Of a DNA stretch of 24,803 bases, positions 23,555-24,803 are shown piece after piece. The stretch's first letter is position 1, and the number at the start of each line of letters is the position of its first letter. This DNA is from Gammaproteobacteria bacterium. GTDB lineage: Bacteria > Pseudomonadota > Gammaproteobacteria > HK1. The notes under the pieces were generated by a model. It had not been told where the DNA came from and did no database searches. It saw only the letters and a list, made by a program, of their open reading frames with translations. The DNA is taken from the NCBI GenBank assembly GCA_020444775.1, contig JAGRHX010000015.1:1-24803 (forward strand), given 5' to 3'. A program made the translations under genes and the position numbers.

Positions 23555-24018
23555 CGGTATTCGGCCAGGTCCAGCTCGCCTTCCTGGTGTCGTGTCTTCA
23601 TGGGCCGCGACACTCCCGAAGGCAAAGCCCGCCCGACACTCTGGTATTGATGGTATCGAGGTCCATCAGGTCCCTGAGCGCCGCAACATCGAAGATATCT
23701 CTGCATGGGAACCGCATAGGGGGGCGCCGCATCAGCACGAGCCTGCTCGGGTGGCTGGCGGCAAGCATCACCATGACGCGTAACACCTGTGCGCCAGATA
23801 GGGCCGCCAGATGGGGCCGACCGAGCCCCGAATCTCGCCCGAGCTGAACCGCCTGTCGTCATCCGCTGGTGAGCCTGCCAGCTCAAACGGCGAAGCTTAT
23901 CCGATTCGGCCTTCCCCAACAATCAGCAAGGCGCCAATCGGTTGCGTCCTCAATGTAGCTGCGGTCGCAGCGTACGGGCGGCCGAGGGCTGGTGCCGATG
24001 CGTATCAGACGGCGTACG
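23555..24018. other. Gap region upstream of the operon; no convincing gene
   Basis: Here the leader of the operon and the 3' side of the mandelate-racemase-like gene meet. A weak promoter-like pair on the minus strand (TTGTTG at 23922-23917 and GATAAG at 23901-23896, spacer 15) is too poor to call. A small hairpin, GCTGC GGTC GCAGC (23958-23971), lies beyond the end of the right-hand gene but has no T-tract. A short leftward open frame (23598-23858) is described separately. I see no RNA gene or insertion sequence. Confidence 0.5.
23598..23858 (-). pseudogene. Short open frame, possible small gene or gene remnant
   Basis: An open stretch of 86 codons without a stop. The first plausible start is GTG at 23784-23786, giving 62 residues. 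About three-quarters of these 62 codons end in G or C, like the real genes nearby. The translation reads naturally as protein (LAALSGAQVLRVMVMLAASH, then RDIFDVAALRDLMDLDTIN), though I recognise no family. The final 15 residues look less coding-like. Its TGA overlaps an ATG (ATGA) that opens an 18-codon frame, whose TGA in turn overlaps the GTG I prefer for the LpxD-like gene. It could be a leader ORF, the remnant of a longer gene, or chance in GC-rich DNA. Confidence 0.25.
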
Positions 24019-24032
24019 TCAGACGGCGAACG
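24005..24032. repeat. Imperfect 14-base tandem duplication at a gene end
   Basis: TCAGACGGCGTACG (24005-24018) is followed directly by TCAGACGGCGAACG (24019-24032), differing at one base. The right copy contains the stop codon of the mandelate-racemase-like gene, and the left copy lies just past it. This looks like a small slippage duplication and has no obvious function. Confidence 0.6.
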
Positions 24033-24803
24033 TCGTGAGGGCCTTCTCGTCGAAGGCCAGCCCGAGCCCCGGCGCATCCGGCAATACCAGCTCGCCGTTC
24101 TCGATGGCTGGTGTCTCCTGGTACAGACAGAGCATCCAGGGCATGTACTCGACGGTCAGACCATTGGGGCAGGCGGCCACCACATGCACCAGGATCTCCG
24201 GCATCACGTGGCTGACCACCGGTAGATTGAAGGCCTCGGCCATGCCGGCGACCTTCATCCACTGTGAGACGCCGCCGACCCTGACGATGTCGACCATCAC
24301 GATGTCCACCGAGCGCGCCTCGATCATCTGCCTGAATGGCGCGATACCCCAGACGTACTCACCGCCGGCGATCGGTGTCTTCAGCGCCGCGGTAACCCGG
24401 GCCAGACCCTGATAATCGTCGGCTGTGGTGACATCCTCGAGCCAGAACAGCCCGACGTCCTCTACCCGGCTGCCGATATCGATGGCTTGCTCGGGGCGCC
24501 AGCGCTGATTGATGTCACACATCAGCTTGATGTCCGGACCGATCGCCTCTCGCACCAATCGAACCCGGCGGACCTCGTCTTTGGGGCTGGGGTTGCCGGG
24601 CAGGGCCATCTGGGTCTTCATCTCCTTGAAGCCCTTCTCGACCAGCGTGCGTGCGGCGCGTTGCGCCTGCTCGTCGGTCAATCCACGGCGCAGCGCGCCC
24701 GAGGCATAGGTCGGCACACGGTCCCGGTGGCCACCGAGCAGCTTCCACAGGGGCTGTCCCAGCGCCTTGCCCTTGATGTCCCACAGCGCAATGTCGATGG
24801 CGG
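24019..24803 (-). CDS. Mandelate racemase-subgroup enolase-superfamily enzyme (5' end missing)
   Basis: The C-terminal 260 residues of a leftward gene that continues past the right edge. The visible part opens with AIDIALWDIKGKALGQPLW, the classic end of the capping domain and start of the barrel. The three metal ligands are in CDINQRW (Asp), WLEDV (Glu) and AGGEYVWG (Glu). A His-Asp dyad is given by the aspartate of MVDIVRVGG and the histidine of SHVMPE. At the place of the KxK motif of mandelate racemase stands KTQ, so the second lysine is glutamine. Members of this group usually dehydrate sugar acids or isomerise lactones. It is separated from the glycan operon by 470 bases and probably belongs to sugar-acid catabolism rather than to glycan synthesis. 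Confidence 0.9.
   Translation of the reverse strand, partial: AIDIALWDIKGKALGQPLWKLLGGHRDRVPTYASGALRRGLTDEQAQRAARTLVEKGFKEMKTQMALPGNPSPKDEVRRVRLVREAIGPDIKLMCDINQRWRPEQAIDIGSRVEDVGLFWLEDVTTADDYQGLARVTAALKTPIAGGEYVWGIAPFRQMIEARSVDIVMVDIVRVGGVSQWMKVAGMAEAFNLPVVSHVMPEILVHVVAACPNGLTVEYMPWMLCLYQETPAIENGELVLPDAPGLGLAFDEKALTTFAV

Noticed and set aside
23958..23971. Hairpin GCTGC GGTC GCAGC as terminator of the mandelate-racemase-like gene
   Set aside because: The stem is only five pairs and no T-tract follows.
1..24803. Mobile elements, CRISPR arrays, tRNA or rRNA genes
   Set aside because: No transposase, regular spaced repeats, or RNA gene signatures were seen on either strand.

Overview
The window is 24.8 kb of GC-rich DNA, packed with genes of a surface-polysaccharide biosynthesis locus (O-antigen, capsule or exopolysaccharide type). 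G/C-rich codon third positions, the Wzt-type exporter and an LpxD-like acyltransferase point to a Gram-negative bacterium, most likely Pseudomonadota. Genus-level placement is not possible from this sequence. I see no rRNA, tRNA, CRISPR array, insertion sequence or phage gene.

Layout. Two genes read rightwards at the left edge: the 3' part of a Wzt-like ABC-transporter ATPase (1-1089) and a radical SAM/SPASM protein (1104-2663). They converge, across a short inverted repeat, on a run of 17 leftward genes (23548 down to 2740). Most of these overlap by 4-8 bases or are under 50 bases apart, so they look like one operon. In order of transcription they are: LpxD-like N-acyltransferase, GalE-like epimerase, asparagine-synthase-type amidotransferase, methyltransferase 2, FemAB-like GNAT 2, large NodB-like protein, six-repeat Kelch protein, glycosyltransferase C, FemAB-like GNAT 1, sulfotransferase, DegT-type sugar aminotransferase, glycosyltransferase B, methyltransferase 1, small NodB-like deacetylase, glycosyltransferase A, NAD-dependent epimerase/dehydratase, and a GT4 glycosyltransferase. 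A 470-base stretch without a convincing gene separates the operon from a leftward mandelate-racemase-subgroup gene that is cut by the right edge.

How the genes may work together (inference). Nucleotide-sugars are epimerised, aminated, N-acylated and amidated. Four glycosyltransferases assemble a glycan, which is further methylated, deacetylated, sulfated and possibly aminoacylated or acylated by the FemAB-like proteins. It is then exported by an ABC transporter whose Wzt subunit has a C-terminal glycan-recognition domain. None of the 19 glycan-related proteins has an evident transmembrane segment or signal peptide. Wzm, any priming transferase and any other membrane parts must lie outside the window, presumably to the left.

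Most unusual points: a soluble Kelch propeller inside a glycan operon; three related glycosyltransferases, two of which have lost both glutamates of the usual EX7E motif; duplicated methyltransferase, NodB-like and FemAB-like functions; and a radical SAM/SPASM protein with an unassigned 190-residue N-terminal region.
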